The notes beneath the pieces were generated by a model, which saw nothing but the letters and a program-made list of their open reading frames with translations, searched no databases and was not told the origin of the DNA. The translations under genes were made by a program, and so were the position numbers. A DNA stretch of 18,182 bases from Candidatus Bathyarchaeota archaeon (GTDB lineage Archaea; Thermoproteota; Bathyarchaeia; TCS64). Every line of letters starts with the position of its first letter. Position 1 is the stretch's first letter. Positions 6,959-13,829 of the stretch are shown here, in pieces. Location: contig JAUWLH010000010.1 of assembly GCA_030613835.1 (NCBI GenBank), positions 1-18,182 of the forward strand. The letters are read 5' to 3'.

Positions 6959-8095
6959 TCACTCCAATGGCTTGATGATGAACTGGTCAAGGACCTCACG
7001 GGCCGCCTCCCGCTTCGCTTGGAACTCGGTCAAGAATGTCTCGATCCTGGACCCCAAATCTTTCTTGCACTGGCCGCAGAGGATCTCCCCGGCCTTGCAT
7101 GATAGCTCCCTCTCCACTAGCTTCTGGTCATCGTTTTCGAATAGGAAGTAGTAGTACGCGTAGACGTTACAGATCTCGGGTCTGCCGCCCAGTTTACGCT
7201 GTTCCTCGACGGTGTCCCTTCCACCCGTGAACGCCCTCATCACCTTCTTGGCTGCTTTCTTGGGCGGGTCAGTGGTGAAGATGGCGGTCTCCGGCTGGCT
7301 GGCGCTCATCTTTCCGCCCTCTGCCAGTCCTGGCAGGAACTTTGCGTGTATCTGGGCAGGCTTGTAGTATCCCATCTTCTCTGCGATATCCCTTGTAATC
7401 CTCCAATACGGGTCCTGATCTATGGCTGCTGGGATCAGGCAAGGTATTTTCTCGCCCTCTCTCTCTGATTGCAGGAAGCAAACCATCATCTGGAGGGCCG
7501 GGTGCCAGATCGAGCCTATGTTGTCGCTATTCTTGAAACCGAAGACGGCGCGTACCGTGCTGAAAGTGGTCCGCTTCGCGACCTTGAGTCCCAGCTTGTA
7601 AATATGCTGGATGTGATCAGAGTCACTGAAGATATGCGTCTTCTTGGGGTCCAGCCCACAAGCTATGACGTCTAAAGCGTTCTCGTACGTGAACTCGATG
7701 GCCTGCTCCAGAGTCAGGTCGTCCCTATGGAGGAACTTTTCATCATCCGTCATCTGGAAGTATAGGTCCGCGTCGAAGGCGTCCTGCAGGTACTTGCAGA
7801 AGAACCATGGAAGCAGGTGCCCTAGATGTACGCTACCGCTAGGACCACGTCCCGTGTATAGGCCTACCTTGTTTCCCTTCTCGTACTCCTTGATCCACCA
7901 GTCGATGTCCCTGTGGCTCAGGTAAACCCCCCGCCTTAGCTGAAGGTGCTTGAACCCCGCATGTTTAGCTATCTTGTCAGCGATCTCGTCTGTCATACCC
8001 TGGACCCCGAACTGGACCATGAGCTTGTCGTAGTCGATGTCCCCGCTGACCTTCCAGGGTGTCACTTCCATATTCTTATTTGGTTCAACTGTCAT
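6959..8095 (-). CDS. trpS: Tryptophanyl-tRNA synthetase
   Basis: 378 residues, archaeal/eukaryotic-type TrpRS, charging tRNA-Trp with tryptophan. The Rossmann catalytic domain carries YTGRGPSGSVHLGH (HIGH-type), QMTDDEKFLHRDDL, STVRAVFGF, AIDQDPYWRITRDIA and the signature loop GKMSAS. The archaeal/eukaryotic FTGGRDTVEEQRKLGG segment is intact. C-terminal Cys residues C333, C340 and C343 (C-x6-C-x2-C) are typical of archaeal members. The full motif set makes this the likely housekeeping copy. The ATG at 8095 follows a TATA-like TTATAG (minus strand) centred about 30 nt upstream, so the leader is absent or only a few nt. The TATA box lies inside a 26-bp dyad described separately. First gene of the trpS-trpS paralog-cupin run. 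Confidence 0.95.
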   Translation of the reverse strand: MTVEPNKNMEVTPWKVSGDIDYDKLMVQFGVQGMTDEIADKIAKHAGFKHLQLRRGVYLSHRDIDWWIKEYEKGNKVGLYTGRGPSGSVHLGHLLPWFFCKYLQDAFDADLYFQMTDDEKFLHRDDLTLEQAIEFTYENALDVIACGLDPKKTHIFSDSDHIQHIYKLGLKVAKRTTFSTVRAVFGFKNSDNIGSIWHPALQMMVCFLQSEREGEKIPCLIPAAIDQDPYWRITRDIAEKMGYYKPAQIHAKFLPGLAEGGKMSASQPETAIFTTDPPKKAAKKVMRAFTGGRDTVEEQRKLGGRPEICNVYAYYYFLFENDDQKLVERELSCKAGEILCGQCKKDLGSRIETFLTEFQAKREAAREVLDQFIIKPLE

Positions 8096-8117
8096 TGTTG
8101 TTCGCCTCTTGTATGGA

Positions 8118-8143
8118 CAGCACTATAAGGGTTTACAGTGCTG
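8118..8143. promoter_or_regulatory. Dyad enclosing the trpS TATA box (candidate operator)
   Basis: CAGCACT (8118-8124) and AGTGCTG (8137-8143) are perfect 7-bp inverted arms separated by 12 bp holding CTTATA/TATAAG, the putative TATA box of trpS. Arm centres are 19 bp apart, about two helical turns, as for a dimeric regulator. If TATA use is correct, transcription starts a few nt before ATG 8095, so the dyad acts in DNA and not as an RNA hairpin. Confidence 0.5.
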
Positions 8144-8268
8144 GCGTACGAGCTAGGGGGTTTATGAAAATTAGTTTCCTCGCTTAGGAGGAGCTTATCC
8201 AGTCCAAGTGATACACACTCATCCCTATCTCCACTCTACCAAGCATTTGTTTATTTAATAAAGTATCT

Positions 8269-8300
8269 GAAGCTGCCCATATTACGATGAGGGCAGCTTC
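8269..8300 (-). terminator. Hairpin overlapping the stop codon of the acetyltransferase gene
   Basis: GAAGCTGCCC (8269-8278) and GGGCAGCTTC (8291-8300) form a perfect 10-bp stem with a 12-nt loop; the TAA stop of the GNAT gene (8282-8284) is in the loop. On the minus strand it is followed by an A/T-rich stretch including CTTTATTAAATAAAC. This is terminator-like, though without a long uninterrupted T-run; it could also stabilise the 3' end. Confidence 0.55.
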
Positions 8301-8845
8301 TTGGTCATGATAAGGCTGTCGATATACTCTCCCTTGTAGAGTATGGCCCCGGGGACTCTTCCCGTGATCTTATAACCCATCTTCTCGTAGAGGGCTATAG
8401 CTGGCTCGTTGTTCTCAAATACTTCGAGTTTTACGGATTTCAGCCTCATGTGGATGGCGTGTTTCTCGGCCTCCTTCATGAGGTCCTTACCGATTCCAAT
8501 TCCTCGGTAGCCGTCCTTGCCCGAGACCCCTAGGTTCCCGAGGTGGCTCATCTTTCCGAACATGGGATTGATCTCGCAGCAGGCCACCATCTTTCCATCG
8601 ACCTCCGCCACGATGAAGATGTGCTGACCCTTCTCCAGCTTTTTCAGGGTCTCAGCCAGCCAGTCGATCTCCTGTTCCCTTGTCTTCGCTGTGTTGGCTA
8701 GGATCTTTGCCTCCTCCTTGATGAGGCTGTTAATGAACTCAAGCGCGTCATCTAGGTCTTCCCACTTAGGGGTTCTGAGGATAACCTCCCTACCATCCTT
8801 GGCGGTAAAAACGTAAAGAACGGTGCCAGGGCTGAGTTGGATCAT
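8282..8845 (-). CDS. GNAT-family N-acetyltransferase
   Basis: 187 residues. The acetyl-CoA pyrophosphate loop is RGIGIGK (114-120, R/Q-x-x-G-x-G), preceded by LGNLGVSGKDGY and followed by an amphipathic helix and LKSVKLEVFENNEPAIALYEKMGYKITGR, the classic motif B. The ending YKGEYIDSLIMTKKL resembles the RimI/ribosomal-protein or small-molecule N-acetyltransferase branch. The acceptor is unknown. ATG 8845 has a strong TATA-like TTTTTTTATACC on the minus strand centred about 27 nt upstream, right after the stop of the thioredoxin-like gene, so it has its own leaderless promoter. The 3' end carries a 10-bp hairpin. Confidence 0.88.
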   Translation of the reverse strand: MIQLSPGTVLYVFTAKDGREVILRTPKWEDLDDALEFINSLIKEEAKILANTAKTREQEIDWLAETLKKLEKGQHIFIVAEVDGKMVACCEINPMFGKMSHLGNLGVSGKDGYRGIGIGKDLMKEAEKHAIHMRLKSVKLEVFENNEPAIALYEKMGYKITGRVPGAILYKGEYIDSLIMTKKLPSS

Positions 8846-8879
8846 GTTTCAGAAATAGGGTGGTGGGTATAAAAAAAGT

Positions 8880-9341
8880 CTAGGATTCGAGTATCTCAAG
8901 GATGGCCCTCTCAAGGGTCTTGCCCTCTGGGGGGTTCTCGATGATCTCTCCCTCGACCTCTCCCTTCTTGTTCAAGATGAACATGTGTGGGATCTTGACG
9001 ACCTTGAATTCTTTCACCTGTACTGGACTTGGTGGATATGTCCATAGATTGACCGGGCTCTTGGCGTCCCTCATGAGGTGACCAAACACACGGGTCTTCA
9101 GCCCTGTCTTCTCTTGGATCTGGGCAAGTATGGGTATGTTCCTGTAGCAGTCGGGGCACCACTCCGCGCTGAATGCGATGATGGTGTACTTGTCTGCGTG
9201 GCACTTGATCTTGGTGGCTGCTTCCCATTCAAGTCTGTAGGACTCGTACTGTTCCATGTATTTTGGCGCCTTCTCCTTGTTTACCTCGATGTAATCCAGC
9301 ACGTCCTCTGAGCACTCGGTGAGATTCTCTAAATCGTACAT
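8880..9341 (-). CDS. Thioredoxin-like protein
   Basis: 153 residues with a thioredoxin fold. The N-terminal helical stretch (1-50) is followed by YTIIAFSAEWCPDCYRNIPIL; the redox motif is C62-P-D-C65. The cis-proline region is VVKIPHMFILNKKGEVEG (Pro118). WCPDC instead of WCGPC suggests a thioredoxin-family disulfide reductase with altered redox potential. No signal peptide or membrane anchor is visible, so it is expected in the cytoplasm. ATG 9341 follows a TATA-like GGTTTATATCC on the minus strand about 28 nt upstream, hence a probable leaderless mRNA. It lies between the phosphoesterase upstream (36-bp gap) and the GNAT downstream (34-bp gap). The superoxide reductase nearby hints at oxidative-stress handling, but no direct link is shown. 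Confidence 0.88.
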   Translation of the reverse strand: MYDLENLTECSEDVLDYIEVNKEKAPKYMEQYESYRLEWEAATKIKCHADKYTIIAFSAEWCPDCYRNIPILAQIQEKTGLKTRVFGHLMRDAKSPVNLWTYPPSPVQVKEFKVVKIPHMFILNKKGEVEGEIIENPPEGKTLERAILEILES

Positions 9342-9377
9342 ACGGGCAGGGAGGTGAATGGCTGGATATAAACCGGG

Positions 9378-10094
9378 TTACTTGCCGCCCATTCTGAGTG
9401 CCTCGGCGAACGCACGGGGTAGACCCGTGTAGATTATTTGGTTAGCTACCAGTTCGATTGGGTACTCGACCCTCCTGAACTCTACTGAAAAGGCCTCGTC
9501 TGTGTCCACGATTGCGTAGCACGCCCTGGGGTCGCCGTCCTTGGGTTTTCCAACACTGCCCTCGTTGATGATATGTATTCCAGCGATATGCCGGTGGTAC
9601 TGCTTGTGAGTATGTCCGCAGATCATGACGTCTATTTCCAGTGGCTCAAGGATCCTCCTCAAGGTGCCCTCGGGTCTGTCCTCGTAGAGGTACTCGTTGT
9701 TCCTCCTCGGGCTGCCGTGGATTAGAAGGAACCTGTAACCGTCGACGGTGAACTTAATCTCGCTCAGAAGGTTTCTAAGGAACTCCTTGTTGTCAGGGGT
9801 GACATGTTCTGTTGTCCAGTCGATGCTCTTCTGGCCGATGATCTTGCCCTCGTCCGTGACATAGGCGCACCCGCATTCGCCTCTCTCGAACCCGATGCCC
9901 TCGTCGTAGTTGCCCATGACGATTGGGAATCCCATGTGTCGTATTGTATCAATCACCTGATTTGGGTGTGGACCATAGCCTACAAGGTCCCCCAGGCAGT
10001 ATGTTTTGTCTACACACTGGGTCTCAATGTCATCGATTACGTTCAATAGCGCTGGGTGGTTGGAGTGTATATCCGATAAGAAGGCCAGCCTCAT
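9378..10094 (-). CDS. Calcineurin-like metallophosphoesterase
   Basis: 238 residues with the full two-metal phosphoesterase set: D8 and H10 in SDIHSN, D36 in LGDLVGYGP, N62 in GNYD (the His usual after this Asn is not in the strict GNHD form), H126 in LIHGSP, and H161/H163 in CGHTH. This matches small archaeal/bacterial phosphodiesterases related to MJ0936/YfcE, which hydrolyse phosphodiester model substrates. A C-terminal strand pair (ACYAIVDTDEAFSVEFRRVEY) caps the fold, as in relatives with this GYGP variant. ATG 10094 has a TATA-like TTTATCT (minus strand, 10115-10122) centred about 24 nt upstream; a second, more distant promoter may lie in the inverted repeat shared with the divergent phoU-like gene. 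Confidence 0.9.
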   Translation of the reverse strand: MRLAFLSDIHSNHPALLNVIDDIETQCVDKTYCLGDLVGYGPHPNQVIDTIRHMGFPIVMGNYDEGIGFERGECGCAYVTDEGKIIGQKSIDWTTEHVTPDNKEFLRNLLSEIKFTVDGYRFLLIHGSPRRNNEYLYEDRPEGTLRRILEPLEIDVMICGHTHKQYHRHIAGIHIINEGSVGKPKDGDPRACYAIVDTDEAFSVEFRRVEYPIELVANQIIYTGLPRAFAEALRMGGK

Positions 10095-10185
10095 ATCTAT
10101 TCAGACCCTCGCTGAGATAAAGGGGTTCTCGGCGTATTTTGCCCATATTCTTGTAAACAATATCCATTGAACCCCTATATTTTCT

Positions 10186-10228
10186 ATATAGTTATTGCGA
10201 TAAGGCAATATTTTTTCAATAACTATAT
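10186..10228. promoter_or_regulatory. Symmetric divergent promoter/operator with 12-bp perfect inverted repeat
   Basis: ATATAGTTATTG (10186-10197) and CAATAACTATAT (10217-10228) are perfect 12-bp inverted arms with a 19-bp spacer. A second dyad, TATTGC-N6-GCAATA (10193-10210), is nested within it. The right arm covers the TATA box (ACTATATTT) of the phoU-like gene, whose predicted start near 10251 leaves a short leader with a ribosome site. The left arm is the same element pointing toward the phosphoesterase. It is either a mirrored pair of promoters or an operator, or both. Confidence 0.6.
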
Positions 10229-10268
10229 TTGTCCCATAGCTGATTAATGTGGTTAAGGAGAGCTATCA

Positions 10269-11318
10269 ATGCCAAATACAGCCGGCGAGGAACTGAGGAA
10301 GGTACAGGTTACGGGCGGGGCCACTTTCATCATCTCGCTCCCAAAGCCCTGGGTGGAGCAAATGGGGCTCCAGCGGGGCAGTGTCGTCAAGATTACGCAG
10401 AAGGACGATATGACGCTAATTCTCACTCCACAGGGGGCCGACTCCCAGGACTCTCATCGTAAGGTCATAATCACTCCGGCCGCTGATGACACGCCCGAGA
10501 GCATTGTGAGGAGGGTAGTGTCCGCGTATCTGATGGGTTACAACATCTTGCAGCTTCGGTCTAACCAGCAGAGGCTCAGTAGCGGTGTAAAGTTTCAGGT
10601 CAAGGACTTTACTAGGAAGAAGCTGGTGGGGACCGAGATCTTATCCGACTTACCTCATGACCTTACTCTTCAGGTTCTACTGAGCTACGCTGAGCTGTCC
10701 GTGAAGGACGCGCTTCGTCGGATGAGCGTCATCGCCGCTGCAATGCACAGGGATGCCATCGTGGCCCTCGGCATGGACGAGACACACTTGGCTAGGGAGG
10801 TGGTGGCCATGGACGACGAGGTAGACAGGTTCAACCTTTACATCATCAGGCTCCTCAAGGTCGCGGTTACGGATGGGCACATATTGAAGGAGAGTCGCCT
10901 GAAATCCCCCCGAGATTGCCTGGGTTACAGGCTAATCACGAAATCTGTGGAGAGAATGGCGGACCACGCAGTGAACATCGCCCAGAACAGGCTGGTCCTG
11001 ACCCCCACCACAGTGGACGGCGAGGTCTTAGACGAGCTAACCAAGCTCAGCGAGTTCGCATTGGAGATATTCGAGAACGCCATGGAGTCTGTGTTCGATG
11101 AGGACTACAGCGAGGCCGATGAGGTCCTGGAAATGGAGCTCAGGACACGTGAGCTGGAGGCCGAGGTCCTACACAAGATTTTGAAACAAGCCCTACCCGA
11201 TGAGATACCGGCCCTGAGGCTCATCATCGAGAGCATCTCAAGGACGGCGGAGTACGGCGCGGATATAGCGGAGACGGTTCTAAACATGACTGTCAAGGAC
11301 GCGGTTATCGAGGCATGA
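10269..11318 (+). CDS. Phosphate-uptake regulator: AbrB-type DNA-binding domain plus PhoU repeats
   Basis: 349 residues. The N-terminus (about 9-55: RKVQVTGGATFIISLPKPWVEQMGLQRGSVVKI) is a SpoVT/AbrB swapped-hairpin DNA-binding domain. Residues 130-230 and 240-345 are two PhoU-like three-helix repeats (LGYRLITKSVERMADHAVNIA; LRLIIESISRTAEYGADIAETVLN), whose E/D-containing helices bind metal clusters in PhoU. Archaeal proteins of this layout are annotated as phosphate uptake regulators; no pst transporter genes are in the window, so the target is unproven. ATG 10269 has an AAGGAG ribosome site (10255-10260) with 8-nt spacing, one of few genes here with a clear one. The upstream inverted repeats are obvious candidates for autoregulation by the AbrB domain. 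Confidence 0.9.
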   Translation: MPNTAGEELRKVQVTGGATFIISLPKPWVEQMGLQRGSVVKITQKDDMTLILTPQGADSQDSHRKVIITPAADDTPESIVRRVVSAYLMGYNILQLRSNQQRLSSGVKFQVKDFTRKKLVGTEILSDLPHDLTLQVLLSYAELSVKDALRRMSVIAAAMHRDAIVALGMDETHLAREVVAMDDEVDRFNLYIIRLLKVAVTDGHILKESRLKSPRDCLGYRLITKSVERMADHAVNIAQNRLVLTPTTVDGEVLDELTKLSEFALEIFENAMESVFDEDYSEADEVLEMELRTRELEAEVLHKILKQALPDEIPALRLIIESISRTAEYGADIAETVLNMTVKDAVIEA

Positions 11319-11368
11319 GCCTCTTTAGCAATCTTTTTAGGTTGAGCGAACACGGTTGAATACGCTTT

Positions 11369-11445
11369 GGGGCCGTGGTCAAGCTTGGTACGATTCGCGG
11401 TTCGGGTCCGCGAGATCCCCGGTTCAATTCCGGGCGGTCCCACCA
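11369..11445 (+). tRNA. tRNA-Pro (anticodon CGG)
   Basis: The acceptor strands GGGGCCG (11369-11375) and CGGTCCC (11435-11441) pair with one G-U. The D-arm contains AAGCTTGGTAC, and the anticodon stem CGCGG/CCGCG encloses the loop TTCGGGT with anticodon CGG followed by G37, as expected for tRNA-Pro. The T-arm is CCCGGTTCAATTCCGGG. Discriminator A at 11442 and an encoded CCA (11443-11445). No intron. A TATA-like CTTTTTAG at 11333-11340 lies about 32 nt upstream. The conserved tail repeat begins 17 nt after the CCA. Confidence 0.96.
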
Positions 11446-11462
11446 CTCCCGAAAACAACCCT

Positions 11463-11513
11463 TAAAACGGCTTCTTTGGTTCCCGTCACTGGTCATAAGC
11501 AAAAAAAATATTT
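11463..11513 (+). repeat. tRNA-tail repeat, copy A (downstream of tRNA-Pro)
   Basis: The 38 bp at 11463-11500 are identical to the complement of 1861-1898, followed by A8-TATTT (11501-11513), also shared with the other copy. The 17-18 nt between the encoded CCA and the repeat are also similar (C-rich start, then AAAACAA). Read on the minus strand the eight-T run (11508-11501) lies downstream of the superoxide reductase gene and could terminate it. Confidence 0.85.
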
Positions 11514-11552
11514 ATTTTGCGATATATACGATTACCACATATTTGAGAAAAG

Positions 11553-11930
11553 TTAGGAGACGGTGAGCTTTTTACTGCTCTCCCAGAGTCCGTGGAGGTT
11601 GCAATGACTGACCGCGTTTATGGTTCCCGAGGCGTTGGCCGTGAAGTGGAAGTCTGCGTTGCTGCCCGTCACGATTGGGCCCTCTCCGTGGCTGTTGAAG
11701 GTTGCCCTGCCAAGGTCGTACGTGAACTTGCCGCTGTCGGGTGTGTAGTAGACCTGGATCCACCTGATGTGGTGCTCCACTGTGTTGGGGTGGGCTATCT
11801 CCTTACCGACCCTCACGTTGAGCTTGACCCATTCGCCTGCCTTGACCGAGTCGGGGCCTGTGATCACTGGGACGTGTTTCTCGTTCTTCCAGTCGGCTGA
11901 CTGGACCTTGTCACCTATTTTTGATGCCAT
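11553..11930 (-). CDS. sor: Superoxide reductase, 1Fe type (neelaredoxin)
   Basis: 125 residues. It reduces superoxide to hydrogen peroxide without making oxygen, a typical defence of anaerobes. The mononuclear Fe(His)4Cys site is complete: H19 (DWKNEKHVPVI, with the catalytic E17-K18), H47 and H53 (GKEIAHPNTVEHHIRW), C110 and H113 (SHCNLHGLW). There is no N-terminal desulforedoxin domain, so this is the 1Fe class as in Pyrococcus. The protein is soluble with no signal peptide. ATG 11930; a TATA-like CTTTTTTAG on the minus strand lies about 34 nt upstream, suggesting a very short leader. Its end faces tRNA-Pro, with the T-rich complement of the tRNA-tail repeat between them. Confidence 0.96.
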   Translation of the reverse strand: MASKIGDKVQSADWKNEKHVPVITGPDSVKAGEWVKLNVRVGKEIAHPNTVEHHIRWIQVYYTPDSGKFTYDLGRATFNSHGEGPIVTGSNADFHFTANASGTINAVSHCNLHGLWESSKKLTVS

Positions 11931-12032
11931 ATTAAATCAATAGATCTTTTACATGACGGCTAAAAAAGGGTGCCTAACTATGCCCACTGGGTGCTGGCAA
12001 ACGTTAAGGATGTCCCATTGTACGGTATTCTC

Positions 12033-13829
12033 ATGATTATTCTAAACGATGATACCATCAAGCTACTTGAGAGGCTTGAGAGGGGCATCGACAAGGAGTT
12101 AATGCAGAGAAACTGGGAGGAGATGATGGAGATCGCGCCCATCCTCAGCGGTAGCGAGGAGGAGGAGCGTGCCATCATGTACATGAAGGAGAAGTTCGAG
12201 GGGTATGGTCTCAAATGTAATGTGCACAGGTTCGATGCGTACCTGAGCCAGCCAATGTACAGCCGACTCAATGTGATCTCCCCCGTCGAGATGGAGGTCA
12301 AGTGCACACCTTACAGGCAGGTGGGTTCCACCGGCCCTGAGGGCTTCGAGGCCGAGATGATATACATCCCGCCCGAGGAGCTGGGGTACGCGGACTGCCG
12401 GGACAAGATAGTGCTCTGCGAGCAGAAGACAAGTGGCGACTGGATGGGTCTGAGGAACGGGTTACTGTTGAGGCTTCAGAGGATGGGCATCGCAGGTTTA
12501 GTGGTCATCGAACAGGACGATTACAAGGACTTTGTTTGCCACCAGAGGGCTGATTTCAGCGTATCCGGGAGCCCAACTTCGGACAACATCGATGATATTC
12601 AGACGATCCCAGCGGTACTCCACATCAGTAACAGGGACGGACAGGACCTCAGGAAGATTGTGAAGCAGGGAAGAGTGCGGGCGCACATCGTATCTGAGAT
12701 GGATACTGGCTGGAAGTTCATCCCTCTCCTAGAGACTGAGATCAGGGGTAATGAGGAGGCTGATAAGTTTATTCTCGTCAACGCACACGTTGATACGCCG
12801 CCGTTCAGCCCTGGCGTGGTTGACAACCTCTCGGGTAATGTCGCGGTAATGGAGCTGGCCCGGCTCATCAGTGCCGAGAGGGAACACCTGCGAAGGAGCG
12901 TAAGGATAGTCATCTGGCCGGGCCACGAGATAGGAAGGTACGCGGGGTCGACGTGGTACAATGATTTCAGGTGGCATGAGCTACGGCACAGGTGCTTCGT
13001 GAGCTATAATATCGACAGCCCTGGAGCTGATGGGGCGACCAAGTTCAGGGACATACAGATCACCGAGGTGATGGAGGCGGCTCTGGACAGCATCAAGGCC
13101 GTTACCGGTGGGGGCGTCGAGAGCTATAGGTGGGCTACGAGGGCCGGCGATGGAAGTTTCTGGGGCACTGGTATGCCCCACGTGAGCATAACCACGAGCA
13201 GGCCCGAGGAGCTCTATGATCCCCACGTCAATTACAGCGGAGGCGGATGGTGGTGGCACACGCCGTATGCGACGATGGAACATGGGGATGTGAACATTCT
13301 TGAAATGGATGTCAAGGCTGAGATGAACTTCATCATCAGGATGGTGAACAGCCCAGTGCTGCCACTCCGCTTCAGTAAGTACGCGCAGAAGATGCACGAG
13401 ATTCTCGTCGAGATGCAGGAGAAATCCGAGAAGGTTAGGGACTACTTTAACCTGGACGAGCTCATCAAGCGTGCAGAGAAGTTCGTCGAGCTATCAAAGG
13501 GTCTTGAGAAAGCCATTGAGGAAAAGGCAGAGGCACTCTCCGATGAACAGCTCAAGGAGCTGAACAATTCACTCATGTGGGTCTCAAGGCACATCAACCC
13601 CGTCGCCCACAGCAACGCTGGTCCCAGCGAGCAGATGAGCATGGAGACCTTCGGGGCCCTGCCATTCCCGAGGATCGCGGAGGTCATCGACCTGACCAAC
13701 ATGACCCTCCACCAGAGCCATGAGTTCAAGCTGCTCCACAACAAGCTTGTGAGACAGAGAAACATCGTAGAGGAGGGCTTTTACCAAGCGAACCAGCTCA
13801 TCGATAGGATCATTGAGTCGCTTTCATGA
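12033..13829 (+). CDS. M28-family (PA domain) peptidase-like protein
   Basis: About 598 residues from ATG 12033 (a GTG at 11970 would give 619; numbers below use that longer form). A PA-like insert occupies about 125-240. The metallopeptidase core is 265-435: H273-x-D275 (NAHVDTPP), bridging D285 (GVVDNLSGN), E320 in PGHEIGRYAGSTWY, D349 (YNIDSPGA) and H430 (WWHTPYATMEHGD). In M28 aminopeptidases the residue before the zinc-binding Glu is the catalytic Glu; here it is His319, so activity may be altered. The C-terminal 150 residues are helical and charged. No signal peptide is visible, suggesting a cytosolic protein. I favour ATG 12033 because 11970-12032 encodes nothing family-like and AACGTTAAGG lies about 28 nt before it. 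It overlaps the next gene by ATGA. Confidence 0.85.
   Translation: MIILNDDTIKLLERLERGIDKELMQRNWEEMMEIAPILSGSEEEERAIMYMKEKFEGYGLKCNVHRFDAYLSQPMYSRLNVISPVEMEVKCTPYRQVGSTGPEGFEAEMIYIPPEELGYADCRDKIVLCEQKTSGDWMGLRNGLLLRLQRMGIAGLVVIEQDDYKDFVCHQRADFSVSGSPTSDNIDDIQTIPAVLHISNRDGQDLRKIVKQGRVRAHIVSEMDTGWKFIPLLETEIRGNEEADKFILVNAHVDTPPFSPGVVDNLSGNVAVMELARLISAEREHLRRSVRIVIWPGHEIGRYAGSTWYNDFRWHELRHRCFVSYNIDSPGADGATKFRDIQITEVMEAALDSIKAVTGGGVESYRWATRAGDGSFWGTGMPHVSITTSRPEELYDPHVNYSGGGWWWHTPYATMEHGDVNILEMDVKAEMNFIIRMVNSPVLPLRFSKYAQKMHEILVEMQEKSEKVRDYFNLDELIKRAEKFVELSKGLEKAIEEKAEALSDEQLKELNNSLMWVSRHINPVAHSNAGPSEQMSMETFGALPFPRIAEVIDLTNMTLHQSHEFKLLHNKLVRQRNIVEEGFYQANQLIDRIIESLS

Noticed and set aside
8184..8222. 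Minus-strand 12-codon ORF with one Trp codon upstream of trpS, resembling a leader peptide for attenuation
   Set aside because: It lies upstream of the putative trpS TATA box, so it would not be in the mRNA, it has a single Trp codon, and ribosome-based attenuation of this kind is not expected in archaea.
11105..11458. Minus-strand ORF of 117 codons running through tRNA-Pro and the end of the phoU-like gene
   Set aside because: It is antisense to a clear gene and a clear tRNA, with no family resemblance.
12981..13397. Long minus-strand ORFs opposite the peptidase gene, and similar antisense ORFs opposite M32, RPA and TrpRS genes
   Set aside because: They are open because of codon bias in the true genes and resemble no protein family.
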